DNA from: Tremella fuciformis
Taxonomy: Eukaryota > Basidiomycota > Tremellomycetes > Tremellales > Tremellaceae
Reading direction: 5' to 3'
DNA length: 64,000 nt
Assembly: GCA_032768795.1 (NCBI GenBank)
Contig: CP136491.1
Location: forward strand, 3,102,501 to 3,166,500
Part shown: in pieces, positions 44,661-55,789 of the stretch
Numbering within the stretch: position 1 is the stretch's first letter
How the letters are laid out: the number at the start of each line of letters is the position of its first letter
The notes under the pieces: model-generated
Database searches by the model: none
What the model was told of the DNA's origin: nothing
What the model saw: only the letters and a program-made list of their open reading frames with translations
Translations under genes and position numbers: made by a program

Positions 44661-45617
44661 ATGCCAGCCATGCCCGCTGTGCAAGACATGGCCAAAATGC
44701 CAGAATCCAGCGTCCCGCGCTCAAAGTCACACAAACAACGGAAGAGGGTGCCCGCTTGGACCGATTCAGAGACCTTGGGTCGAGTGCCGTGGAGCGGTAC
44801 AACAGCCTCGGATCCACACCGGGACCTCGGCGACGCTGATCGAAAGTGTCCGACGCACGTCTTGCCGTATATCTTGGATCCCCGGACCTCCTATCAGGAG
44901 CTGTTCACTTTCGTTAAATTCTTGGCGGAAAATCCTGGCCCTCGCGGGGCTCAGGCGATGGACAGGGACGTTACCGAGCTCGTGGAGGTGCTGTTTGACG
45001 TTGAGACATGGGTCGCCACCGTCGAGCCAGACCATGAGATGAGGCCCCAGCGAGAAGCTGAGGCCACCTGGGCGTTGCTTCGTGCCTTCGTCGACTATGA
45101 AATAGTGTGCCAGGATGAATCGCTCCTCTACCGCAACGTCTACCATGCTCACAGCTGACTCCGCTGCGCTCAGCTCCCGACGCTTGGTGCTATGCACACT
45201 GGCTGGAGATACGCTACCGACGAGGAATATGCCGATCGGCGCTATTTCTCCCATGTCGAGTTCCCGACCGAAGAAGACAGCCTGAGGAGGGACATATGCA
45301 CGCAGCTCTCACGACTGCTCCAAACTTATCAACCCGACCGTCCAGAACGCCCCATAGTCCGGGACCTGCTCGCAGCCAATGAGCAGCTGACCAGGATGCT
45401 TGCTTCATCTGACTGCGACGACAAGCAGCTCAACGCTATGGGGATGTATGTAGTGAAGACAGCATACGAGCTGATGAGGGTTGTGAGACCTGATTCTAAG
45501 ACTTCCGCAGCCCAGAGTTGTCTGAACCTTCGTTCCGCGACAGAGATGAGAGAGACGTGGCTGCAAACCGATGACAATTCTGCCCTCAAGATCATGGTCA
45601 GAAAGCCAACCGATTGA
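44661..45617 (+). CDS. Uncharacterised alpha-helical protein, paralogue A
   Basis: Exons 44661-45137 and 45174-45617 (306 residues) join through a 36-nt GT-AG intron with a GCTGAC branch-like site. The first ATG is at 44661. After a Met/Pro-rich basic start (PRSKSHKQRKRVPAW), the protein is helical: DPRTSYQELFTFVKFLAENP, DVTELVEVLFDVETWVATVE, ATWALLRAFVDYEIVCQDES, then MHTGWRYATDEEYADRRYF, IVRDLLAANEQLTRMLASSD and LNAMGMYVVKTAYELMRVVR. No known domain, signal peptide or membrane helix is seen. The order of motifs parallels the C-terminal half of the next gene (46185-47822), suggesting an ancient tandem duplication. Function is unknown; the family may be lineage-specific. Confidence 0.65.
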
Positions 45618-46184
45618 GTTGTTCGACCTGTCATTCGGTCGCAAAGAGTCTTTCTCCCTGATATGACAGCCGGCCCTTGCTTATTCTGGGTCTCCTGGGC
45701 GGGAACCTCAATCGACGCATGTCTATACCCTTTCGTCCCCATGCATGAAGCTTAGACTGCCGTCAGCACAATCACGCAGCTAGTCGCTCGGCCTTCTCAT
45801 CGGGAAAGCTAACAGCGAGACGACAATTGGCTATCTACTTTTTCACGCACCTCTCCGAAGAAAGAGAGTATGGATCTCCGTCGACCGCCTCTTTAGGCTA
45901 TGATGTCCAAGTCACGAGTGTCCCCTGATCACCTGCAAACGCAGAGTGTCACATTTCATGAGGATGGACGGAGCCCGCGTCATCCACGTTTGAAGGGCGT
46001 TACGACCTCCATTCATGAGGTGGCGAACATCATTTTGATGTGTGGAGGGGGTCAAGCTAGAGCCAAAGCGCCTTTCGAACTTACCAGAACCTCCTCGTAA
46101 GCTTATAGTCGATTGCATTGCTCGTACAAGTCGCTGTGGCGCACAAGAGTAGCACATACAGAGTTAGACATACCCGAGGTCCCA
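45618..46184. other. Intergenic region between the two paralogue-like genes
   Basis: No repeat, RNA gene or coding frame with recognisable content is seen. Confidence 0.45.
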
Positions 46185-47822
46185 ATGAGTCAGCGAGATG
46201 CCGATTCTTTACCGTCGGGTCGTCCGCCTCAAGGCTCGGAGCGGTTCAACTTGGATACAGAGGGGTCTGTAATCCCCGAGGACGCTTTCGTCGGTTCGAG
46301 TCCTCCTACCCAAGTGGCCGAATCTCCTCAAGGACCCCCGGCGTACACCACAGTCGAGTTCCCGGTCTCCAGAAACCTGCCCACCTATGAGGACGCACTT
46401 AGGGACTCTGAGTATGCCTCTAGGCATGCTACCCCAATGACTCTTCAGCGACTCCCCATCGAATCCGTCAGGACAGGGTGGATATCCCACTCTTCTGCTC
46501 CTCTCGTCATGCTTGATGAGGAAGGTGCATTTTGTCTTTCGTCAAACCTCCACAACAGCTTCGCCTCATGGGCTTCCGGGGGCTTTGACGATTCTGCGCT
46601 GACTCTTGAGGACAGAGAGGAGAGAGCTGAAGATCTCATGTCGCGGTTCTTTGTGTCTGTATGGATTCCACGAACCGAAGGACAAGCAACATCTGTTTCC
46701 CAGACACGTTGGGCTTCGGAGCAGGAAATTGATATTCTGCGTAACCCGCCACCCGCAACTTTCACGCCCCTAGAGTCGTATTTCGCACGTCCGACCGAGC
46801 ATCCCCCAGCTTATGATTCACGCTCACCTGAGGTGCCGCCCGATCGTCCCGCGCGCCGCAACATGGAGCAGCTGTGCACGATGTACCAGAGAACTCAACG
46901 TTCCGGTAGTCATCCCTACTATTCTACTGAACAATGTCGGATCCTTTCTCGATTGCCAATCCGGCTTTCGCATAGTTATGAAGGTGCACACCGACCACGG
47001 ATCAGTCGCTGCCGTCTTCCCCATGGGGGAGGTCACTCGACATACAGATCATGGCGCCAAATCTACAAACATCACCGTCTGACCTCTGATCACCGCAGTC
47101 GTCCCTACATGATCAGGCCCGATTTTGACTTTGACCGAGGGATAGAGGTAGCTCGGTATGTTCGTCAAAATGCCCGGCACGAGTGGTCATGGAACTCCGT
47201 CTACGACGATGAGAATGTGGTGGACGAGGTCGAAAGTCTGCTTGCCACTGGGGACCCGAGGGATCGCGAAACAGCGCGCCATCGATTGGTCAAGTATATC
47301 GAACCCCGCCTCGTATGCGTGGACACCGAATATATAAGAAGTCTGCCAAGGGATCCCGAGACACAGATGCGGTACTGCCCCCTCCCCAATATCGCAGATA
47401 TAGGAAACACATGGGTCCGGTCTACACGCATGGACCTCGACGCTCGCGCATGGTTCCGCAAAATGCCTTTCACGGAATACACGACAAGGCTGAGCAATAC
47501 GACCTCGCCTCGGGCGGCGCTGAGGCTCCTGGTGGAACTCACTCAGCTATTTTATAGCCGCGACTCGGCAGGTCAAATCGACCTCCCCATGACCCGTGCA
47601 ATCGATGAGTCAATCAGAGACCTTTGGGAGGGACTTGAGCGGCTCCATGACCAAAAGTCGATTGAGCTTGATCAGCTTGATCTGCAGTCCCTCATTTGCC
47701 AGGGTATACACGTCTGCAAGTCGGCGTACAATCTCATGAAGCCTGATATATCCGCTTATACGGAGGAGTCTCGACACTTGACGACAGTGCTATCGGGGGA
47801 AACCACCGCCATCGCTTCGTGA
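46185..47822 (+). CDS. Uncharacterised protein with PPxY motifs, paralogue B
   Basis: One uninterrupted frame of 545 residues starts at MSQRDADSLPSGRPPQGSER; the frame upstream has no ATG. The N-terminal half has two PPAY motifs (GPPAYTTVEF and HPPAYDSRSP) and a related LPTYEDAL motif, typical ligands of WW domains such as those in Rsp5/Nedd4 ubiquitin ligases. The C-terminal half is helical: NVVDEVESLLATGDPRDRET, RHRLVKYIEPRLVCVDTEYI, DARAWFRKMPFTEYTTRLSN, MTRAIDESIRDLWEGLERLH and DLQSLICQGIHVCKSAYNLM. It resembles paralogue A in motif order. The middle (about 46850-47095) reads poorly in this frame and better in another, so hidden introns or a frameshift are possible. Function is unknown. 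Confidence 0.6.
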   Translation: MSQRDADSLPSGRPPQGSERFNLDTEGSVIPEDAFVGSSPPTQVAESPQGPPAYTTVEFPVSRNLPTYEDALRDSEYASRHATPMTLQRLPIESVRTGWISHSSAPLVMLDEEGAFCLSSNLHNSFASWASGGFDDSALTLEDREERAEDLMSRFFVSVWIPRTEGQATSVSQTRWASEQEIDILRNPPPATFTPLESYFARPTEHPPAYDSRSPEVPPDRPARRNMEQLCTMYQRTQRSGSHPYYSTEQCRILSRLPIRLSHSYEGAHRPRISRCRLPHGGGHSTYRSWRQIYKHHRLTSDHRSRPYMIRPDFDFDRGIEVARYVRQNARHEWSWNSVYDDENVVDEVESLLATGDPRDRETARHRLVKYIEPRLVCVDTEYIRSLPRDPETQMRYCPLPNIADIGNTWVRSTRMDLDARAWFRKMPFTEYTTRLSNTTSPRAALRLLVELTQLFYSRDSAGQIDLPMTRAIDESIRDLWEGLERLHDQKSIELDQLDLQSLICQGIHVCKSAYNLMKPDISAYTEESRHLTTVLSGETTAIAS

Positions 47823-48383
47823 TTGGACGACTCGGTCAGACAAGTGCCACTCTTGGTTCGAGTGCCACACTGGGCCCTCGGTGATGAGATGTTCCGCAGT
47901 CGATTGGGCCGGGTTTCTTTTTTCAGGGTCTCAGGGTCTTCAGGGCTTTGGAAAGGACGTGCGTGGTGGGAATCGCCTTGTGGGCCGAGTAGGGCGAGAG
48001 AGCCAAGGGCCAAGGCTATATGCCAAGAATTCATACAGCCTCGGCATCAATCTCTCTCTCTCTCTCACATCCACTCCTACCTCTCTTTCATCTCTCGCAA
48101 TCGACCAGTCTACCACCTCGCCACCTAGCACCCCTACACTCATACCCTTCTTCCTCCTCCCCCTCGCCCCGCTGCAGCGACCGATCGACAAACGGCTGCG
48201 GTTATCGCACAAAGGACAGCACCGACCTCGGACACCGCTTGCCTAGCCAAAATAGCAGGGCCGATCTAAAGAGCATCTTTCAGCCCAACGACCGGTCTCC
48301 CGGTCTACCTCTGCTTCGTCTCTATCCACCTGCATCATCTTTCTACCCACACGGTCCGCCTCCTTCTACACGCCGGGTTCGAG
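47823..48383. other. Intergenic region upstream of RIM101
   Basis: It includes a (TC)n tract near 48050-48066 and a long pyrimidine-rich leader, typical of fungal promoters of constitutively expressed genes. No gene is seen. Confidence 0.5.
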
Positions 48384-50721
48384 ATGGCCTATCCGTCTCT
48401 TCCCTCCACCTCCTTCCTCGGCGTGCCCCGCTCTTCACCCTCGACCGGGTCGCCTTCCTCGACCGGACCCATCACACCGCCCCTCAGTCAAAGGCCAAGA
48501 ATGTCACAACCAGAACCGGCAGAGGACAGCGACGACGCCGACACCATCCCATGTCAATGGACGGGCTGCGCGTACCTGTCGAGCGGGCCAGACGAGCTGT
48601 ACGACCATCTGTGCAACCAGCACGTGGGAAGGAAGAGCACCAACAATCTCTGTCTGACTTGCGGTTGGGAGGGCTGCGGCGTCAAGTGTGTCAAGAGGGA
48701 CCATATCACCAGTCATCTCAGAGGTCAGTCGTGCCCTGTTCGTCGTGCGCCTCGCCCGATCCGTGCTGACTACGCAGTTCACACGCCCCTCAAGCCCCAC
48801 CCTTGTTCGATCTGCGGAAAGACATTCAAGCGCCCGCAAGACTTGAAAAAGCACGAACGGATACATACGCAGGAACATCATCAGGCTCACAAGCTGTCGA
48901 AAGCCCCTACCAGCTCGGATGCGCACCCATCCCACCGACGCGCGTCAGGACAGACCAGCGCTTCTCCCCTTTCCCAGTCGCTATCCTCTTCGCCCCCTGT
49001 CCATGCCTCCTCGCCATATGCCAAGCTGCCATTACCCGCAATAGGCAGCAACAACAAATCCATCTCGCCGACTCCGAGTGCACTGGCCGAGCTGCACAAA
49101 CGCCAACACGAGGAGCTCGCTGCGTACCAGCAGAGGGAGATGCAGGTCTTGCAGCAGTTGGCCTACCATCAACAGCAGAGTCAAGCGTATCTCGCTCAGC
49201 TCGCTAGCGTGGTGGATGGCTTTGATGATGCCAAGCCTGGCGTGAAACGGGGATACGGCGATGAGAGTGATGGTTTTGACTCGTTCCTGTCCGACATGAA
49301 GAAGCGGAAGCTTGCGCCAACCTACGACGATGGTACGTCTCGATATCACTCGGCCTCGCCTAGCTCACCTTGCAGGCATGATGCATAGGCTCAACGCTCT
49401 CGCGTCTCTCCCAGCCCTCCCATCAGCTTATAGCGCCTACCCGACTTACCCATCACTGCCGATGCCCCAAGTCGTCTCTCAGCCGCCAATGCAGATACCC
49501 GAGATCAAGACCGAGGCAGATCTCGCAATGTTCAACCAGTTCATGCTGTCCTTGGGTCGCGACGCTGTACAGCTGCCCACCCCGACCGCTACGCCATATG
49601 TGCCTCACGCGGCATCCCTCGACTCGAAATCGGCTGCTTCTGATTCGCCACATTCGGACCCATCAAGTGGCATCGAGGATTTCTTCGGAGCAGACGAGCT
49701 GGCATCTCTTGGGTTGGCCGGCATGCCAGGTATCACAGTACCGACGAGTGTGGGATACACTCAATCTGCACCTGTGGGCCATCAAAGCGGTGTCAGCTTC
49801 GGGAGCATGTACCCCTCCCTCGACGCATATGGGGCGTATCGGCATCGATCCGGCAGTGCAGCAGACGCAGACGACGTCTCGAAGCGCACGATCGCCGGAC
49901 TCCCCAGGAGCAGTGGCTCCATGTCCGCCGTGCCTGATCCGCTCGGCATGGCCAGCATACCTGGGACGGATCCGCACGGCTTTTCCTCATTCGATTCGCT
50001 GGCCAAACCCCGGATGGGCCTGCCTTTGGCGCCTGCGACCCTCGCCCCGCGTGAGTTCTACAAGAAGACATACCGCCACGTCGCTCCGCTCGGCGCGCCT
50101 GTATCGGCGCGGCGATTCGCGTCGAGCCTCATGTCGGCCGAGAGGACGAGCATGGACGAGCCAGACGAGATGGAAGACGAGCTGGACGAGCTGGACGAGG
50201 ATCCGAACGACAACGACACCGAGGTCGAGGACACAAGACCCGTTCTAAAAATTCCCATACGAAGTCTATTGCTGGACGACGACGACGACGGGGTCGATCC
50301 CGCCCTCAAACTGCCAGCCATGCGGTCCAATCCCCCCTCGCCCCCGGAACTCCCCTCCGTCTCGGATCTCGACCGCCAGAGCGCCCTCGCCCGCGAGGCA
50401 GAGCGCCAGCGCGAGTGGGCGCTGCACGACGACGGACGCCGGCGATCGTCGGCCGCCGGCCCGGCTCATCCTCATCCCCACGGCCTCGTCCACGTGCCCG
50501 TCAAGCGGCATACGGACGAGGAGATCGTCCGCGGTGTCAAGCGCCTCGAGCTCGAGGAACAGCACCGCCCGGCACTTGCAGATGACGAGGCGCGCCGCAG
50601 GGACAGGGAGACGCGCAAGCGGCACGCGCAGCTCATACGTGCGTGGATGGTCGCGGTCAACCTCGGATGGAAGCGCAGGCAGATAGAGCAGAACATGGGC
50701 AGGGGCATCGCGGACGCGTAG
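48384..50721 (+). CDS. RIM101: RIM101/PacC pH-responsive C2H2 transcription factor
   Basis: Exons 48384-48723, 48778-49332 and 49376-50721 encode about 746 residues. Three C2H2 fingers match PacC/Rim101: [19 protein letters not shown], then [20 protein letters not shown] spliced to [20 protein letters not shown] and [15 protein letters not shown]. PacC finger 3 contacts GCCARG sites. A Gln-rich helix ([20 protein letters not shown]) and Ser/Pro-rich regions follow. The C-terminal part has an acidic block ([20 protein letters not shown]) and a long charged helix region ending [20 protein letters not shown]. In known systems, alkaline pH acts through Pal/Rim sensors and ESCRT to trigger proteolytic release of the C-terminus. 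The gene lies 5 kb from a PalI/Rim9 homologue. Confidence 0.92.
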
Positions 50722-51062
50722 CCGCGCGTGTGTCGACCTAGACCCAACGGAGAGCAGAGCTTTGGGCTCTTCGGTTGTATTTCCCATGTATTTATTTATC
50801 TGTTGGACATACAAGTTGGGACTACTGACTCGGTGACTGGCTGACTGGCATCATCCACTCGTCACACATCGCTTCATGCACAGCTATGACAACAGTTATG
50901 AACATGCGAGACGAATGATGATGCACAGTGATTTAAGTGCTGGAATGGCATTACGAGCCGATCGACCGGGTCTCTCCCTCCTCGTCCTCTCGTCCTCTCC
51001 TTACTCTTTCTTCTGAACATGAAAGGTTCCTCACAGATTTGTTCAGTCTGCCATCGGCCAGT
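50722..51062. other. Intergenic region between convergent RIM101 and EDC4-like genes
   Basis: Convergent 3' ends; nothing else is recognised. Confidence 0.5.
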
Positions 51063-54000
51063 CTAGACAGGCTGGACAGACTGGAGCTTGGCGTGCAGCG
51101 TGTCGACGATCTGCTTGAGGTACGGGATGTGCTGCATGGCGGCCATCTCGTAGCTCCGGCTGAGCGTCTGTATCAGCGTGTTGAGCGTCTGCAGGACGCC
51201 GGGTGCGATCCGCGAAAAGTACGTCGAGATCATCGAGTCCTGCGACTGTCAGCCGGGTCATGTATGCCTCGATGCAAGATGATTCACTCTTGGTTCCACC
51301 AACGTCACCACACGCTTCTCGAGCATCAGCACCCGTGGGTACATGGGGTGGTTCACGTCGAGCTCGTTGAGGGTACTTGCGAGCTGCATGTTCAGCTTTT
51401 CCTCCGTTAGGCCAAACAACCGCTCACCTGGTGCATCATCGTGAAGACCACGGCTTGGGATACAAGCGGCGGGGCGCCCGGCACAGTCGGGAAACAGCGG
51501 TCCATGATCCCCGCATGATCGTTGATGAGCTGGAGAATCGCTTGGGTGCTCTGGCTAGCCAGCGCAACAGAGAACATGTCCTCCATTTGCTGGGTTGTAG
51601 GCTGCGTAGTCGACTCTCGGCGGGTGGACGAAGGCATCGTCGAGCCCATTGCAGGAGCCATGTTGGAGGTCATCGTCGGAGCCATATTGGAGGCCATGGT
51701 CGGGGGCATCGTTGGGGCCATGGTCGGAGCCATCGTGGGAGGCATAGCCGGGGGTAGAGCCGGGGGCATCGAAGGCTGCCCGCTTGGCACAGCCGGAGCT
51801 GGAGGGCTGAAAGCAGCAATCGGTGCGGGAGCAGGGGCCTGGCGGCGGACCTGGTCCGAAAGCGTGCTGAGTTGCCTCTGGAGGTCTGCGATAGTCGCCG
51901 AGATCTGTCTCAAAGTGGCGTCGTTGGCCGTAGTAGCTTCGCGGATCGGGAATTCGAAATCTTTGCGTAATTGCAGCATCTCCGTCTTGAGGTCCCTGGA
52001 CACTTGATCAGCCATATTGGAGCCAGACGTAGACATGGCGGGGATGAGCGAGTTGTGTAGGGCATCGCCAACGACGCGGTCGAGCTGTGCATGAGCCGAG
52101 GTGATCGTGCTCGATCACACCTTGACTCACTGAGGATTGCACAGTCGTCGCCACGTTGCGCTGGATAGTCGGAGCCAGTGTCTTCTCGAGCTCCCGAGGA
52201 ATGGAAGATAACGCATCATGGATCGCACCGGGTATCTGGCTACTGGTGACTGACCTGATCTCGGACTGTATAGCCAAGTTGACTGCTGGCAACACGCTAG
52301 TAGCTCAGCAGCTGACACGAGGTTAACGAACGTCAAAGCTCACGCCTTCCTGATCTCGTCCTGTATCAAGGTCTGGAGCTGCGTCTTGATCGAGCGGTCC
52401 ACCTTTGCCGCAATCTCTGAGCTCAGATCGTGGGACAGCTTGTCGATTCTGGCTTTGAAATCTTTGTTGGAGGCGGCATTCTGGTCCTTGAGCTGCTTGG
52501 TCAAGCGGTCTTCGAACTGATCTGTCAGCCCGAGTCGGGATTGGGTGCTAAGAGGACTGACAGCCTTGAGCTGCATTTTTGCCAGCCTCGCCTCTCCGCC
52601 AAGGTTTCTTGGCTTTGCATTCAGGGTGAGGTTCTCCGCCTCGTCATCCGTCAAGTCGGTAGTCGCCTCGCCTTCATCATCCACGAGGGAGGGTTTCCTC
52701 GCCTCGTCAGCGACCGGCGCTCTCGCCGCGATGCTGAAAGGCGGGGTGCTTGACTGCGGCAATACCGGCTTGACGTCTTCCTGGACTGGCAGACCAGGTG
52801 GGAGCGTGGTGTTAAGGGCGTCAACGACGACTTGGTTGATAATCACGGTGCTCAGGCCCGCGTTATGAGCGATGAAGAGCTCGACATCGTCGGTCATTTT
52901 GGGACTGAGGGCCATGCTGAGGACTGGTGACAGGGCAAGTTCGACCACTCGGTCAAAGCCAACGACAGCGGGCGCGTTTTGACTGACATTCTTGGCTGGC
53001 GGGAGGCTCTTGAGGGCATACTTGAAGCCGTACAGACTCGATCGAGCATACGAGGCGATCCAGAGGACACACTTGCTCGGGTCGTAAATGACGCGGCAGG
53101 AATCGTCTTCGACTGCATGTGGCGCGCGGAAATGGATACTCGTCAAGATCGTCAGTTCCGTCGAGAGTTGGACTAGCTCAAAGATGGTGTTGTCGTTCCG
53201 ACCAATGATGACATTGGACTCGATGAATGTGGCAGAGCATGGCCTGCTCTTCTCGAAGGTGGTAGGCAACTGGCGATGCCAGACCCGGGTCAGATTGGCG
53301 ATTGAGAAAAGGGAGAAGAAGCCTGTCTCTGAGAGCAGACCGATAGCCTGATGCGTCTGGTTGAGAGCGAAGCACGCAACAGTCTGGACTATCAGACCTA
53401 GAACCAATGTTGCAGAGAGGACTCACTCCTTCTGTTTGCAGCAAGGTGCTGCGCAGATCGGCGGCCCTTCGTACATTAGGCTGGTTCTCTGGGTCGACAA
53501 TGATGACTCCTTCGTTGCCACCGATAGCGAGGCGGCCGTCCTTCAGCCACTCGACCTGGGCGGGCTTGCCGATGTTCTGCCCTTCGGTCACATCCACATG
53601 GAGGAAGCGAGAGCAAGTCGGGCTCTCCTTGGACCATTGCCGTGGGACGTTGTAGGCTGAAACGAACCCGGTTGATCCGAGGACGGCGACAGTCGTGTCC
53701 GCCACCGAGATGTCGAGGATGTGCCCATCCCTCAGGTCTGGGATGTCGAGTGTGGCCGAATGGGCGGTGACTTTGTCAGCCAGCCGGATCCGGCCTGCGG
53801 ATCAGCTCAAGTCTTGATCCAAAGAGAACAAGCAAACCCTTGGTGGTCGCGTAAGCGATCCAATTTGAGGTGATGCCGACAGTACGTCCGATGGTGAAAA
53901 TATTGGTGCGAGCCTTCATGTTCGCCACGGGGTTGATGAAGACGGCGCCTGTCTTGTTGATTAAAGATTCGAGGTTGGGCTTGGAGATATCAATCTCGAT

Positions 54001-55164
54001 CTTTGGAGAGAGGGGAGATGGCCTGCGAGTCAGTTCACCGCACAGCGGGACGGCAAAGACTTGCCCTCGACCAGCGAGACCAAAAGTCAGCTTGGCCACA
54101 TCATACTCGGGACGTGGGGTCGGTCTCGTTTGAGCCAGCGGGACAGCGACGTCGATGTCCGGGGCAGGGGACGATTCGGTTTTCATGCCGCGGTGGTGAG
54201 GGGAGCCTGCCGGGAGCGCGCTAGACTGCCTCTCCCTCGCCGTGGGCTGCTGTCGTCGATCGCTCTGCTCAGGCAGCGGCGAGCCGTTTGGTGATCGCAG
54301 AGCGGGCGGAGCCTGACTGGGCGGCTGCTGGGGGATAGGCTGGAACACTTCGAAGGGGCTGACGAACTCGAACGGGGACTTCTTCGACGGCTGGGTGCTG
54401 TTGGGACCGGCAGCTGGTGCTTGGGCAACGTCACGGACAGGCGGACGCGAGGTCATGGTAGAGGAATGTGCGTTGACGGAAGGAGCAGCGGAAGGGAGGA
54501 TCGAGGCGGTCGGCGGGGACGGATCGTGTTGAGGGATCGAAGCGTGATTGATGACCGGTGGGCCGGGAACGGTGCTGGCACGGTCAGCGCACAGACATGC
54601 TTGCAGGACCCGGGGGGGGGGGGGGGGATGGGGTGAAGACAAGAGAATGACCTACGCGGCGGCGAGCATGGACATGAGGTGTTGCTGATGATGAGGGGGC
54701 ATGGGGGGCGTGGGGCTGTTGACGCTGCTGCGCGATGTCGAGGGGTCCGTGCTGGCGCTGCCGGGCGGCAGGGGCGCCGTCATTCCAGGGAACATGTTGG
54801 ACAGCTCAAAGGGCGACTTGGGGGGACCGCCTTGAGACTGAGACTGGGGCTGGGGCTGGGGCTGGGGCGGCGGGGCGGAGGGTGAGGAGGTCGTGGTCGA
54901 GATGTTCTTGAACAGGTCGCTGAGCGAGACGGCCTGCAGCGAGGGAGGCGGTGGCGACGAGGACGGCTCGCGGGGGGACGTGGACGGGGGCTGGGGCTGC
55001 AGGTGACTCGGAGCCGAGGAGGGAGGGTGCGGGCCTGATGTGGACGCCGAGGTGCCCGTGGGGGGTGAAGAGGAAGAAGAGGAAGAGTTGAGCATGGCGA
55101 GGAGCTTGTTCTTCCCGCCGCCAGCAGCGGGCTGCTGCTGCCCGCGTGTCGGTGGATTGGCCAT
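51063..55164 (-). CDS. EDC4/Pdc1-like mRNA decapping scaffold
   Basis: The disordered, Pro/Ser/Gln-rich N-terminus starts MANPPTRGQQQPAAGGGKNK and contains short linear motifs (SPFELSNMF, KSPFEFVSPFEVF). A WD40/beta-propeller region follows: YDVAKLTFGLAGRGQVFAVP, AVLGSTGFVSAYNVPRQWSK, RLAIGGNEGVIIVDP, VVACFALNQTHQAIGLLSET and CRVIYDPSKCVLWIASYARS. A long helical C-terminus has VDRSIKTQLQTLIQDEIRKA, LDRVVGDALHNSLIPAMS and a coiled coil (TLRQISATIADLQRQLSTL), ending with IPYLKQIVDTLHAKLQSVQP. This order matches EDC4 (metazoa) and Pdc1 (fission yeast), which bridge Dcp2 to P-body assembly. A Met/Pro/Thr tandem repeat lies at about 51650-51770. An intron near 54580-54660 contains a run of about 15 C. 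About eight introns are present. The name rests on architecture rather than a catalytic motif. Confidence 0.72.
51645..51775. repeat. In-frame tandem repeat within EDC4-like gene (Met-x-Pro-Thr units)
   Basis: Degenerate units of roughly 12-24 nt (GGGGGCAT/GGAGCCAT families) encode successive MPP-, MAPT- and MASN-type segments on the minus strand, about ten units. Such tracts vary in copy number between strains. Confidence 0.8.
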
Positions 55165-55789
55165 TGTTTCCTATTGTCTCTGAGCCGCAGGGCTAAGGGG
55201 AGGGATGAAGGATGGGCGGGGCGTGTGCGAGATTGAGGGGAAGAGGGTGGCTAGCGGTGATGGGTAGTGGTGATGGGCGCCGTGATGCAGGTCTTTTTGT
55301 GTGGGCCGATGCAAAGAGAGACACAGAGAGAGAGACGCCGGGTCTAGGTGCTTGTCATGCAGAGAGGGCGAGGCGACAACGTGTCGTGGGGAAAGCAGAG
55401 ATGGATGAGGATGGGATTACTCGTACTGTACCCGAAACTTCAAAGTGGAGGTGTGCCAGGTTCAATAGCAACACGAGGCGAACACGAGGTGTGCAGTGCG
55501 ATCAGGCAGATTATACGCTTTGCATTTGCTCGCCGCGGTACAAATACAGCAGGATGGAGATAGGAAATGGTTCCAAGCCAGACACATACTCTACCGTCCT
55601 CTTCCTTCCTCTACACCATCTTCTGTCGCCTCACCGCTCCGCCACCTGTCCAATTATTCGATCTAAAGAGTCCATGAAGAAGGGAATCGATGCGCCTGCC
55701 GGGATGGATGCGAAGATTGTGCAGGGGCATCGAGGACCGCGTGTATGGCGTTTTTAGTACTGCCTGTCAGTACTAGCTCGGCTTAATTG
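55165..55789. other. Intergenic region upstream of EDC4-like gene
   Basis: It contains a GAGAGAGA tract near 55316-55336. This is the promoter side of the EDC4-like gene and 3' flank of PalI. No gene is seen. Confidence 0.5.
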
